The notes under the pieces were generated by a model. The model ran no database searches. It worked only from the letters and a program-made list of their open reading frames with translations, and was not told where the DNA came from. Shown here in pieces: positions 40,301 through 51,233 of a DNA stretch of 64,000 bases; the stretch's first letter is position 1; every line of letters starts with the position of its first letter. The stretch comes from Branchiostoma floridae (Eukaryota; Chordata; Leptocardii; Amphioxiformes; Branchiostomatidae). The stretch lies in assembly GCF_000003815.2 (NCBI RefSeq), contig NC_049987.1, forward strand, positions 19,490,024 through 19,554,023, given 5' to 3'. The position numbers were made by a program, and so were the translations under genes.

Positions 40301-41606
40301 CATTTTCACAAAATGTGGCCATCTCGCTACGAATTATGGGACTCAAAAGTAAAGCTTTCCTTACAGATCATCGTAAGTAACAATAGCTATCCAATGCCGT
40401 GCGAAAATGTGGCATGCAAGCCCCCTTCAAAAATTGTTTGTGTCTTTAAAATGCCACTATCTTTCCTCACTTCCAGCTGGCTCTGTTGTCTGTGTGAGGC
40501 TTTGGGGAGCGAAGGCGTCCGCACCTATGCACGCGATGCATTCTGGGTATCCCATCGGAGCCTTCATCATCCCGCTGATCGCCATCCCGTTCCTGTCTCC
40601 GGACCGCCCAGCGGCCGTCAACGGTACTACACCCGCTCCTCNNNNNNNNNNNNNNNNNNNNNNNNNNNNNNNNNNNNNNNNNNNNNNNNNNNNNNNNNNN
40701 NNNNNNNNNNNNNNNNNNNNNNNNNNNNNNNNNNNNNNNNNATCTCAAGTCCAGTGGCCGTACGTCGGAGTGTCCGTGCTGCAGTTAATCATAGGCATCG
40801 TATTCTTCTACTTCCAATACCGCGAGCTGGTTACTTACGAAGATCGCAAGCAGGAAAAATCTCCCAGGTCTTTCTCCGCTTTTCTTTCTCCCAGTCGTTT
40901 TCTCGAGGGACAAGGTCGCAAAGCTGTCTTCCTGCTCGTCTTTCTCTTCCTGTTCTATACCATGTTTCAGTTCAACCAGAACCCGTTCACGCAGTACATG
41001 GTTTCTTACATGGTGGAGACAGGCATGTACAGCAAGCCCGAGGCCAGTGTGGTGTACTCCACCTTCTGGATCTGTTACGCCTCCATGCGGTGGGTGTCCA
41101 TCGCTATAGCAGCCTGGGTCCCCATCCACATCATGCTGTCTGTAGAAATCACTGGCCTCTGCATCTCCGGCATCGTGCTGGCAGTCTGGGGCGCGACGAA
41201 CAAGGCCGTGTTCTGGGCCTTCACTTGTATCCTCGGTCTCTTTTCCTCCTCTGTCTTTCCTGGCGGTACAGCCTGGGCCAACCGCTACCTCGACGCCTCC
41301 TCCATCGTGTTCGCCATCTGTGTGGTCGGTGCTTCGGTGGGAAGCACGGCTGCGAACTACGCCACCGGGTACCTGTTTGAGTACATGGGTCCACGGGCCA
41401 TGCTGTACCTCTTCATGGGTTGCGGCTGCGGACTACTGGCGGTGTTTGCCGTGATGCAGGTCTCGGTGTCTCCTCTCTTTGCACCCGGGAGACACACTCA
41501 GGAGGAAACGATGGAGATGAGTGTTCATGGCGACAAAGATGGCAAGAGAGATGGCGATGATGTTGTTGCCAACGCCAATCCTCCAATGTCAAGTCAACAA
41601 AAATAG
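37354..41606 (+). CDS. MFSD4-like major facilitator transporter, 4 exons, about 534 aa, interrupted by a gap
   Basis: Exons 37354-37536, 38953-39082, 39879-40040 and 40477-41606; junctions GT-AG and phases consistent. The last exon contains a 100-N gap (40642-40741), so its length and frame across the gap are not certain. Family marks: GPTMIDLKDRLGVDYEEISR after the first membrane segment and VGYFLATVAGG, then helices with a glycine-rich GWGHGFTDAG, MHAMHSGYPIGAFIIPLIA and FLSPD, which parallel the MFSD4A/MFSD4B (sodium-dependent glucose transporter 1-like) proteins. The C-terminal half has six more hydrophobic segments, with FPGGTAWANRY and GYLFEYMGPRAMLY, and a charged cytosolic tail rich in D, K and E. 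ATG chosen at 37354 (A at -3). Expected at a cell membrane; substrate unknown. Confidence 0.88.
39113..39354. mobile_element. MITE-like inverted-repeat element, about 242 bp
   Basis: Left arm AGGTGCACTCTCACTGCACT continuing TGCGTCAAGCTTGCGTCACT; the right arm, inverted, is AGGTGTACTCTCACTGCACC continuing TGCGTCAAGCTTGCGTCACT: 42 bp with two or three mismatches. No clear target duplication. It lies in transporter intron 2. Confidence 0.78.
39369..39470. mobile_element. Foldback repeat, copy 2
   Basis: Arms ATGGGGAAAATCGTGGCCTT and, inverted, ATGGGGAAAATCGTGACCTT, with CTCTGATATGCCGT against a CTCTTACATGCCGT arm; loop about 15-20 bp. Related to 22559-22655. Starts 14 bp after the preceding MITE. 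Confidence 0.8.
40642..40741. other. Assembly gap (100 N) inside the transporter's last exon
   Basis: Placeholder gap between CCGCTCCTC and ATCTCAAGTCC. The frame is open on both sides, but true gap size is unknown and an intron could be hidden. Confidence 0.97.
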
Positions 41607-42112
41607 ACTATGCGGTCAAACCTGTACATGTACGTACTAGTAACCACCTTATACATGTATAGTGTAAGAACCACTTTCCCATTGTATCCATTGCATAAAG
41701 AATCATGCCTAATAGGTCGATTTTGAATTTGAAAATCAGTATCAGTTGCATATTGATGGGCCGGTGTTACCTGTCTGTGTAAAATGTGAGCGCTGTCGGT
41801 GCACTGAGGCCGTTAATTGGTTGTACATTTTGTAGCAACTTAAACATGTCACTTTTGCAGCTGGGTATCATAAATCGCGTGTAGGTAACTCCCAAGTTTT
41901 ATCTAATAAGGCCACAGCAAGTAAATTTTATGGATGACATCCTCTGAAGACTGCAAAAATAATGAGATAGGGCGAAAAAAAACAAGATGGGTAAAAAAAA
42001 CAAGATGGCAAATTTTCAAAATAGACGTTGTAACAAGACTTGAAGTGACAAAATATGGCATCACAGCCAACAAGGCATTCATTCCTGTATCTAAGAAGTG
42101 CAGCAGTGTAGT

Positions 42113-42158
42113 TAGAGCAAGGAGGTTGAAAGAGGGCCTGTTTCAACCTTCTTGGTTA
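42113..42158. repeat. Short hairpin AAGGAGGTTGAA...TTCAACCTTCTT
   Basis: GCAAGGAGGTTGAAAGAGG followed by GCCTGTTTCAACCTTCTTGG, same core as the hairpin at 37256-37297. It lies in the left arm of the TIR element. Confidence 0.65.
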
Positions 42159-42209
42159 GAGTGACACAAGTGTGGTAGACTGGTATCATTAACCATGTTG
42201 GCAACTACA

Positions 42210-44244
42210 CTCATAGCTTCCATAGTTCTTCTTCTTCTTCCGGTTGAAGCGACCACAATCATCTCGTTGATTATTCTGTCGCTTATGGGTGGTCAAGGGT
42301 CGAGGCCACCAGCCAAGGTTATAGGTTGTCACATACGCTCGGAGACCATTGACACAAACGTGCCAATGGTAGAGGCTTCGACAGCCACTTGTGGTAGCAG
42401 GTTCCAATCACTTATAGTGCGCGGCAAGAAAGAGGCCTTACGGTACAATGTCTTACAGACAGGTCGAACCAACTGCCTGTCATGAGAACGTCTCGCTCGG
42501 GTTGGGGCGGGTTGTAGTTTTCCTCTCAACCCTTCTGTGTGGACAATGTTATGTTTTATTTTGTAAAGCATGGTAAGGCGGGCAGACTTCCTTCTGGCCT
42601 GTAGACTGTTCCATTGCAGATCTTCTAACATTGTAGTTGGACTGGAGGTGCGGCGGTACCGCCGCATCACAAAACGTGCCGCTCTTCGCTGTACTGCTTC
42701 TAATCTGTCAGTATCCTGTTGGGTGTAGGGGTCCCATACCGTTGCTGCGTATTCAAGTATGGGGCGTACAAACGTTTTGTACGCCAACTCCTTGATGCGC
42801 CTAGAATTGATTTTTAGATTTCTCTTTAAGAAGCCCAAGGTCTTGTTGGCTTTGTTGCACAGGTTGTTAATGTGTACTTTCCACGTAAGGTCTTTTGTGA
42901 AGGTAACGCCTAGGTACTTGACACTGGGAACCGTTGCTAAGGTGTGACCGTGAAGTCGGTAGTCATGCTGGATGACAGTCCTGTTCCGCGTTACACGTAG
43001 CGTCTGACACTTCTCAGGATGAAAAGTCATGTCCCACATCTTTTCCCATTCGGCAAGCCGCTCAAGGTCTTCTTGTAAGAGATCCTGATCTTTAGGGGAA
43101 GTGATGGCCTTGTAAGCTGCCGTGTCGTCAGCAAACAGGCGCGATGGTGAGTTCAGGGTGGATGGTAGGTCATTGATGTAGATCAGGAATAATGAGGGGC
43201 CCAAAACAGAGCCCTGTGGAACGCCGGATTCCACACTGACAAAGTCCGAGCACTCACCGTTAACGACCACTGCTTGAGTTCTATCAGCGAGGAAAGCTGT
43301 AATCCAAGCACTGATCTCACATTGGATGCCGTAGTGGTGGAGTTTGTGTTGCAAGAGACTGTGGTTAACCTTATCAAAGGCTTTGGCGAAATCCATCACA
43401 AGGATGTCTGTCTGCCGTCCACTTGCCATGTTCTCAAACAGTTCTTCAGTAAACTCCAAGAGTTGGGTTTCACAGGACTTTCCTCTTCTAAAGCCGTGTT
43501 GCTGGTTGCAGAGGATACCGTGGTGTTCTAGGTGATCCATCATAGTGCTGGTTAAGATGTGCTCCAGCACTTTACAGCACACGCTTGTCAGCGAGACTGG
43601 GCGGTAGTTACTTGCGTTGTACTGTTCACCTTTCTTAAACACTGGAGTGACGTGGGCAGTTTTCCAGTCCCTAGGTAGACTACCACTACTGACTGATGAC
43701 TGGAAGATGATGATGAGGGGTGCTGCAATCTCAGTTGCTAGTTCCTTGAGGACGCGTGGAGAAATATTGTCAGGCCCAGGTGCTTTACTAGGGTTAAGGT
43801 TTGCTAGCAATTTCTTAACACCTTGAACCGAGATATTGACCTTGTCGAGGATAGGATAGTCACTGGGTGGCATGTTGCACTTCTCCTGGAATTCTTCTGT
43901 GGAGTAGGTTTTGCCGTCACCAAACACTGACTTAAACTGTCTATTCAGGATATTAGCTTGGCCCTTGGGGTCCGTTATAAGGCGGCCTCCATCCTTGAGG
44001 GCAGCGATGCCGGCATTCGATGATTTCTGGTGTTTAATGTATGCCCAAAACTTCTTGTTCATGACTGCTTGCTTGGAGTCGTCTTCTACAAAGATACTGT
44101 CAAGGTAGGACCAGTAAGCTCTCCGCAGCTGCCGTTGTACTTCTCTGCGGAGTTTCTTATACTGGTCCTTAGCGACTTGTGTTCCTTTCTTACGCATGCA
44201 CATAGTTGTGCCACTTTTACAACTATCTATCAAGTTGCACCTCT
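42210..44244 (-). mobile_element. 5'-truncated CR1/jockey-type non-LTR retrotransposon
   Basis: Flanked by the direct repeat GCAACTACA (42201-42209 and 44245-44253). Oriented on the minus strand, with an AAGAAGAAGAAGAA-type 3' tail at 42228-42241 and the reverse transcriptase frame 42329-44248. The endonuclease domain is absent, so the copy is 5'-truncated. Confidence 0.85.
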
Positions 44245-44248
44245 GCAA
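42329..44248 (-). CDS. Non-LTR retrotransposon reverse transcriptase, uninterrupted 639 codons
   Basis: The frame contains the standard non-LTR RT blocks in order: KAPGPDNISPRVLKE (block 0/1), FKKGEQYNASNYRPVSLTS, QHGFRRGKSCETQL, DFAKAFDKVNH (palm motif A), SGVPQGSVLGPSLFLIYIND (motif B), RLFADDTAAY (catalytic FADD) and YLGVTFTKDLTW, then the C-terminal FLPRTISDWNLLP type end. All catalytic aspartates are visible and there is no stop or frameshift, so the insertion looks young. The N-terminal apurinic endonuclease is missing. The called start lies a few bases outside the element's 5' edge (44244), so the true translation start, if any, is uncertain. It is inserted in the TIR element 41910-44437. 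Confidence 0.9.
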   Translation of the reverse strand: MQRCNLIDSCKSGTTMCMRKKGTQVAKDQYKKLRREVQRQLRRAYWSYLDSIFVEDDSKQAVMNKKFWAYIKHQKSSNAGIAALKDGGRLITDPKGQANILNRQFKSVFGDGKTYSTEEFQEKCNMPPSDYPILDKVNISVQGVKKLLANLNPSKAPGPDNISPRVLKELATEIAAPLIIIFQSSVSSGSLPRDWKTAHVTPVFKKGEQYNASNYRPVSLTSVCCKVLEHILTSTMMDHLEHHGILCNQQHGFRRGKSCETQLLEFTEELFENMASGRQTDILVMDFAKAFDKVNHSLLQHKLHHYGIQCEISAWITAFLADRTQAVVVNGECSDFVSVESGVPQGSVLGPSLFLIYINDLPSTLNSPSRLFADDTAAYKAITSPKDQDLLQEDLERLAEWEKMWDMTFHPEKCQTLRVTRNRTVIQHDYRLHGHTLATVPSVKYLGVTFTKDLTWKVHINNLCNKANKTLGFLKRNLKINSRRIKELAYKTFVRPILEYAATVWDPYTQQDTDRLEAVQRRAARFVMRRYRRTSSPTTMLEDLQWNSLQARRKSARLTMLYKIKHNIVHTEGLRGKLQPAPTRARRSHDRQLVRPVCKTLYRKASFLPRTISDWNLLPQVAVEASTIGTFVSMVSERM

Positions 44249-44437
44249 CTACAGTCAATGCTTACAGAGTCTCTAGTGTCAATTCTATATTCAATGATTA
44301 GGTTACAACACAACTTTTACCCATTTTTGTCTATCCAGCCTTCCTTGAAGAAGAAAAAAATTCTTTTTTTTTCCCTGAAATCAGGCGAAAATTAATGAGC
44401 GCGCGGATGTCATCCATAAAATTTACTTGCTGTGGCC

Positions 44438-45326
44438 TAATGCCTGAAAATTGGTCTTCTACATCAACGTACAGTTATAAACTGTATATAAGAATACGTG
44501 TAATGTTCAGTAACTCAGTAACTTCAGTAATCAATGTAATAAAGTTGACGAGAAGTTTTGTATTGACGATCTTTTATTCCCTACCGTTCACTCATAAGCA
44601 AGCTGTGATACTTACATATCGTCACTCCCATGTCAGGGGTGAAACTGTGACATTTCAATCAAAGAGTTCACCTGAGGATAGACCGTCCAGACATAATTTC
44701 ATGCAGAAGTAATTCCATCTCGGACTATGATTATCACTGGTGAAATATCTCTAACATTTCGGCCCGATTCGTGCCTTACAGGTGAGAATATATTCACTGT
44801 ATGAAATTCTAGATCTCTGAGGAAGGTTTGTCAGCCTACGTAGAAAGTTATAACACTGTGAGATAGCTTTTAAAATCTGCTATCGCTGATGATTTTACTA
44901 GTTTACCAAAGACTTCAACAATTTTCTACGGTTAGTGACAAATGCTTTCTCTCCCTGAATACTTATTCTGGTTTTAGTGCAACACAGTTTACGCTTGAAA
45001 GATAACGCTATTGCTTTTCCCGGAAATTGTAAGTTTGTTTGGGTGAAAAATGCATAGACTTTTTTGTTGTTGTTAAGGTGGGGGTAATCGATGTGGCAAG
45101 TAGGGCAAATAAATGCATGACCGGATTATCAATTACATGTTAACACTCACCATGTTACTCAGAGTGAACAACACAAACTTACCTAAGCATGAAAGTTCAT
45201 CTGTGTTGGTAGAATACATTTTCAATAGTTCATTGTCAGGCACCAAGGCCCATAAAAACAGACAATTAGACAATACATTTAAGAAGAACAACAATCCAAT
45301 ACATTAAATCAAAAGGCAGGAAGGAT
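44438..45326. other. No gene recognised
   Basis: AT-rich intergenic sequence without splice-flanked exon signatures. The part nearest 45326 probably includes the 3' end of the minus-strand LINE remnant that follows. Confidence 0.5.
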
Positions 45327-46381
45327 TTACACTCGTGCACGTGGTCTGTGTACTTGGCCGTAGCTCTTCCAGAACATACTTGTAGCAATAACATCGAAAT
45401 CAGATAGGACTCTGATAATGTCGTTCTCAGACGCCAGGAGGCGAGTCGCAAATGAGTGCGTCAGCTTACGCCTGGTGGCGTCAAACGTGTCCACGCGCAT
45501 CAGTGCGAAGATGCAGCTGTTGCTACTGGATCTAGGCTGTGACGTAATGATTTTAAGAGCGTCATGGAAAGCAACTCTGACTCTCTGCAGCGCGGCGGCG
45601 CTGTGATTAGACCACACCTGTTCACGGGACAGGGGGCAACAATGAGACATGAATAAAAGTCGTTTTGCCTCAGCAGAACATTTGCCGAATGTTCGGGATA
45701 GGGTGTTGGCTTCGGTGTACAGATAGCGAGTTTGATTGCGGATGGAATCGTCGTCAGAAAGATCGGAAGTAATGTGGAAGCCGAGATATGAAACTGATTG
45801 GACATAGGGCAAAGGTCTGCTGTTGAGCGTAACTGAAGGTGGCATTCCTTGCAAGCGAACGCGCTTGCAGGGGAAATACATACAATTAGTTTTTTTTTTC
45901 GCAAAATGCCATGTCGTTTGCGAGACCGAAGGCATCATTGGTAATTCGTAGAGCTAAGATTCTATCGTTATCCTCACTCACAATACTCACAGTGATCCAG
46001 AGAGACTTGCGCCAGAGGACTGCGACGCCACCATAAGGGCGACCATATAGAGGGCCGTTACCTATATCTACAGCCGAAGTACCGTACGTTAGGAAGTCCT
46101 TATCCAAGCTAGAGAGAAAGTTTAAATCGTTCGGCAAGAGCCAGTGTTCCTGGAGAAGGACAATGTCTGACATCTGGCACAGGTCCTTGACGGCTGAGGC
46201 GGAGTTTTTGACTGAGCGGCAGGAAGCCACATTCAGTGAATCCGAGCTGGTCTTCATGGTCTTGGTTGGTGATGGTCGACGGAGGAACGTTTGCTGTGGA
46301 ACCGTCTGACCAGGACACCACAGGGCCAAAAGGATGGTGACAGAACTTCCTCTGTAGCGTCATTATATAGAATGCTAACAA
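45327..46381 (-). pseudogene. Non-LTR retrotransposon remnant: endonuclease fused to post-RT region, RT core deleted
   Basis: At the 5' side (about 45905-46270, minus strand) the frame reads an endonuclease N-terminal part: SVKNSASAVKDLCQMSDIVL then LQEHWLLPNDLNFL and RPYGGVAVLWRK. At about 45900 it passes, through a run of nine Ts and a frame change, straight into KKTNCMYFPCKRVRLQG, VSYLGFHIT and a C-terminal domain ending near 45327. In intact elements the first part is separated from the second by the rest of the endonuclease and the whole RT palm, which are missing. Further frame breaks occur near 46300. The element is dead; clade not assigned. Confidence 0.75.
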
Positions 46382-47861
46382 TTTACATCCAACACTGGAA
46401 TTAACACTATAGGATCATTTTTATGCAACATACATTGACACTACAGTAACACTAAGTAGTGATATTCAGGGCATATAAAAACGCCTTTGTCGTGGGAATG
46501 TTTTTTCTTATTATGTAAACAAGTCCCACAACCACATTACTTGTCCGCCATGTTTTCCAAATGGGAACTTGGATAGGCTAACAAAAATTAGGGGACTTCT
46601 CGTGGCTTGCTATTGCGTTGTATACCAAAGGTGGAAATGTGGAAATGAATTAACGCAACAAATTGTTAATTTAATCTGAATTGAGATTTTTACTGCCCGC
46701 CATATTCCATAATACGCACTTTTAAATGCCTAAAATGCCTAAGATTACGCTTTACACCCCTATATCGAAATGATTAACGCCTGAAAATACAGCTGAGAGA
46801 TAACTCTAATCACACGGTCTCTTTTGGCCCCTGTGTTCCCAAGAAGAAGGCACGACAAGTAAATTCTCAGGTAAGAACTTAGCGTAGTGTAGTCTACATT
46901 CAACACTAGTGCTGAGATTTCCACTAAGATGAATTGGATGTGATCTTGTGCGCATCTTGGACGAAGTTCAATATGCTCATGAAAATGGTATGCTTAGAAA
47001 TTCAGTAAGGTCCGAAATTAATATTTCAAACTTCCTGGATCGACTATGACGTTACAAGTTTTCATTTTATCCGCTTGTGTTTTATAGAGCGAGGTTTAAA
47101 TTGATAAAAGAGCAAAACGATACTCGATAGAAAACGACCAGGTTTTGACCTACATGGATTCGACACAATAACAGACCGATTTTATGATCAGCCAGACATA
47201 TAGTCAGTCTACACATACCGTCAGATGGTGTATAGTTTACAAACCGAAACGGCTTTCAGAAGGTTTCAGGTGACACTTACTGTCTTTTTATGTTTAGATG
47301 TAAATTTGACTTTTCTACTTTAGTAGCAAATCATATATGGGAAGGAATAGAGCAGTTATGTTACACGCATTTGTAACTTTCGTGGCGGTCACAAGATGCG
47401 GGGTATGTCATACCGTGGGAATATTCAAATGATACTACTATATGGTCACTATTATTGTATATTGTCACCAGAACCTATTTTCTTAAAAAAGACGTCAATA
47501 TTGACGGTAAAATATTTCGTTGGTACACCAAAGAAACCAATTAATGATCCTTACTCACTCGGCATAGGTGGTGCAAATTCGGCAATACACTTTTGACTTT
47601 GACAGTGCTGGCGTGAACAACGTTAACTGTCTCTGATCTAACCGTATCTACCCTCTGAATACGTTGTACAGTTATACTTTTCTACCATGGTGTTATGCAG
47701 TAAATTGGTATGTAGAAATGAATGAATGTGAACTAAAATGTGTACACGTATTTGTCAGTGTCTTCACCGTAGCATAAGTCCTCAAACACTTCGACAATGT
47801 ATACTAATCAAATGTAGCGAGAAAGAGGTGTCGCAGGTGGCGCGCTCAGAAGACAGAAGGG
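46382..47861. other. No gene recognised
   Basis: Mixed intergenic sequence; short open frames only, none with a family signature or plausible exon borders. Confidence 0.5.
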
Positions 47862-47926
47862 AAATGTTCTCGGTTTTCGCGGTGAAGCGGCCACCGCGAA
47901 AGCCGTGAACATAAAACCACCACGAC
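47862..47926. repeat. Dispersed TTCGCGG-rich repeat, second location
   Basis: AAATGTTCTCGGTTTTCGCG through CCACCGCGAA and AACATAAAACCACC resembles 14245-14290 in inverted orientation. Confidence 0.45.
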
Positions 47927-48060
47927 AAAGTTTGAAAGTACTTTGCAAGGAACCGTTAAACATGATAGAGGCATAAGATCCTCTGAAAACGTCCCATCGC
48001 TCATTTTCTTATTACACAAAAGTAGTAATTTGCACCATCGAGGATCACATGACACTTTCG

Positions 48061-50677
48061 ACTTCAATTATATCAAACCCACCTCCCCCGTAGTTCTATC
48101 CCCACTATGCCTGACTTTTCCATCAATGTAAACGGAGTTACCAAACTCCTAAAAGATCTGAATCCACACAAAGCAGGTGGACCAGACGGCCTACCAGCAA
48201 GGATCCTCAAACTAGCAGCTGCTGAGTTAGCCCCTGCTCTGACTATTATTTGTCAGAAATCACTTGAAACTGGTCAAATCCCTTCCCCATGGCTACATGC
48301 CAATATCTCTCCCATCTTTAAAAAGGGGGACAGGACTGATCCTGCAAATTACCGTCCTGTTTCTCTCACATGTGTTTGTAGTAAGGTTATGGAGCACATA
48401 GTGCAATCACAGATGATGGATCATTTTGACAAATACTCTATATTATCTGACAAGCAACATGGGTTTAGGAAAAAGCGTTCATGTGAAACCCAACTTATTT
48501 TAACTACAACTGACTTTCTCTAGATAACAAGTCGCAAACTGACATGATTATAACCGACTTCGCAAAAGCTTTTGACAAGGTACCTCATGACCGCTTACTC
48601 CTAAAACTCCAAAATTATGGTATTAGGGGTAAGGTACATCACTGGATCTCTAATTTTCTCAAAAATCGTAAACAAAGAGTGGTACACATGTAGTTGGGGG
48701 AGAGCACTCAGAGTGGGCGGAGGTAGTCTCTGGAGTGCCCCAGGGTACCGTGCTCGGACCACTACTGTTCTTAGTATATGTTAACTTTGCAATTGAAAAT
48801 ATACGACTTCCTTCACATACTAGTATCCCAGAATTTGACACCATTGACATGAGTTTCCAAAAATTTTTACTCGGAGTACATGCGAAATCATCAAATGACG
48901 GCATCCGTGGTGAGTTAGGAACCTTTCCCATTTCGATCAATGCTGAGATACAATTAATTAAATACTGGCACCGTCTAGCAAACTTACCCGAAGATTCTTT
49001 ACTACGTGAAGCATATGATGTTTTACTTTCCGGCGAATACGACTGGACAAATCACGTAACTGACATTCTCAACTATAATGGTTTTGGACATGTATGGACA
49101 AACCCGAGGTTGTATCATGTTATATGCTAACCGACCAATTACGACTCCGCTTACAGGATATATACATACAAGAATGGCATTCTTCTATCCAGAATAACTC
49201 AAAACTTTGCATTTATTCTACGCTAAAGGAAAGATACGGACAAAAGAAGTATCTTTCGAATGTACACAGTTTCGAACTTCGTAGAGCAATTACAAAGATG
49301 AGAATCAGTAGTCACAAACTAAATATAGAAGCCGGAAGATATACTAAAATTCCCCGTGACCAGAGGTTTTGTCCATTTTGCCCAAATGAGATCGAAGACG
49401 AACGTCACTTTGTTATGGATTGTTCTCGATATAATGATAAACGCACAGAGCTGTTCACATTACTTTCCGCTTGTTCTAAAGAATTTGCTACTCTCTGTTC
49501 GATAGATAAATTCAACTACATTCTGGGAGGCGATAACCCTCACTGTGTACAAGTAGGCAAATATATCCACGAATGTTTATACCGTAGAACTAATAGTGTT
49601 AATGACATGCTAGACCCTATATGCTGATTTAGTCATACCTATAGATATCCATATATGTGTGTTTAGTTGTACTGTAAGTAGTTGTTATACATGTAGACCT
49701 TACGAAAGTCGCTGTACTTTTGTCGTGTCAATAAAGATTGTATGTTAATGACTTAGCTGACAACCTCAACTCTAACATCCGTCTCTTTGCGGATGACTGT
49801 GTCATCTACAGGGAGATAAACAGTGACAGAGATCACATCCTCTTACAAGAGGACATCAATACATTAGATACATGGCAAAACACATGGCAGATGAAATTAC
49901 ACCCGGACAAATGTTTTGTTATGCGTTATACCCACAAACGTAAACCTAAACTCTATGACTACAAACTAGGAAGTCATGTTCTAGCCGAGACTAACAACCA
50001 CAAATACTTAGGAGTCACGCTCAATAACCAGCTCTCTTGGTCACAACACATACAGTACATTGCTTCCAAGGCTAACAAGACGTTAGGCTTTGTGAGACGC
50101 AATCTTTATAACTGCCCCAAATTAGTCAAAACAAATGCATATACATCCCTTGTTAGACCACATTTAGAGTATTCCAGCGCTGCCTGGGATCCATACCACA
50201 AAGAGCTCGAGCACATTGCTAAGTTAGAGTCCGTTCAAAAAAGAGCGGCCAGATTTGTCACAAATTCGTATCATAGTTATGACAGTGTCACTAAACTTGT
50301 CTCTGATTTGGGGTGGGATACTTTACGCAACAGAAGGACAGCAAATAGATTAACAATTTTACAGAAAGCAAGACACCACAAAGTAGCCCTACCGGTCGAA
50401 ACTCATCTAAAGCCTGTACCGCGCCAATCGCGACACTCAAACCCAAATTCTTACAAGGCTCTACCTTTCCACAAAGACTGCTACAGACATTCCTTCTTCC
50501 CACAGACCGTCAGAGATTGGAACTCTCTACCATACGAGGTCACGGAGATCACAGACGCTCCAAAGTTCAAGGAGGCAGTTCTCCGACGCCTCAGGGGACA
50601 TTAAGGCGCAGCACTCTCCCTGGACGCTTTGCCCCAACTGAGGGGCGTTGTCCAGTACTCAATCAAGATCAAGAAGA
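48061..50677 (+). pseudogene. 5'-truncated CR1/jockey-type LINE, broken by frameshifts and a nested LINE
   Basis: RT blocks on the plus strand: NPHKAGGPDGLPARILK and FKKGDRTDPANYRPVSLTC at 48107-48523, QHGFRKKRSCETQL, then after a frameshift near 48520 DFAKAFDKVPHDRLL, another frameshift near 48690, VPQGTVLGPLLFLVYVN up to 48784, an insertion, and from 49741 YVNDLADNLNSNIRLFADDC to the C-terminal FFPQTVRDWNSLP and stop at 50604. A short 3' UTR ends near GATCAAGAAGAAC at about 50677. No endonuclease. The 49738-50604 part is one open frame. Confidence 0.88.
48785..49740 (+). mobile_element. 5'-truncated LINE of another family, nested inside the 48061-50677 LINE
   Basis: Flanked by the 8-bp direct repeat TATGTTAA (48777-48784 and 49741-49748). 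Encodes a C-terminal LINE domain: KLNIEAGRYTKIPRDQRFCP followed by FCPNEIEDERHFVMDCSRYN, a CxxC...H...C zinc-knuckle-like motif, spread over two frames (48735-49130 and 49094-49627). Ends with a GTGTCAATAAAGATTG tail directly at the target duplication. It interrupts the host element between RT motif B and the FADD box. Confidence 0.9.
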
Positions 50678-51233
50678 ACTTCAATTCATAGCAAGCTGCA
50701 ATTTTTACGCTAGATATCCCCCCAAGAAACAGTGCGCCCGTCCCCATTTCACCTATGACCTGCGCGGTCCGTGTATTCACCTAATTCGTTTACCTCACGA
50801 CCCGACGCGACGCTCCGCCCTACACGCTGAGGATAGAACCGATAAGTCTACGTTTTGCAAAACCAAAGGTGTGCTAACAGGTGCGCTCATACATATAATA
50901 GTTACCTATCTTATCTTACCTATCGCCATAACGTTCAAGCATTAATTTGACACCAGTAGACTGGTACTAAGCAGTCGAAGGCTCGTCATGTAAACAAATT
51001 ACATGGTTAACGTTACATGACTTACCTTACATCTTTTAATCAATGCATATATTCTCTTGCTTTTAAAGTGTCCAAATTAATTTGTTGTCTCAATGATAGC
51101 AATAAGAAAACTGACGAAAGATGGTGCGGTGCCTTGTGAGACCTTTGATCTACAATGTGCATACCCAAACAAGGAGGTTAGAAAACCGCCTTGATCAAAA
51201 TTAGAGCAACGTCCGCTAGGTCATTCAACCCTA
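50678..51233. other. Intergenic stretch, partly 5' flank of the duplicated P450 arm
   Basis: No gene seen. The part around 51171-51233 matches, inverted, sequence upstream of the minus-strand P450 (GGTTGAATGACCTAGCGGAC type at 35598) and includes a degenerate AACAAGGAGGTTAGAA...CCGCCTTG hairpin. Confidence 0.5.

Larger units (their letters stand above)
41910..44437. mobile_element. TIR element (Harbinger-like target) split by a LINE insertion
   Basis: 33-bp perfect terminal inverted repeats starting GGCCACAGCAAGTAAATTTT and ending ATGGATGACATCC (41910-41942; inverted 44405-44437). TAA flanks both ends (41907-41909 and 44438-44440). Excluding the LINE at 42210-44244 and its duplicated target, the element is about 480 bp with no coding frame. 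A TAA (TWA) duplication and GGCC terminus fit PIF/Harbinger. Confidence 0.88.

Noticed and set aside
40289-41380. 363-codon plus-strand open frame overlapping the transporter
   Set aside because: It is a shifted frame of the transporter's last exon, lengthened by the N gap; the 40407-41606 frame has the transporter helices.
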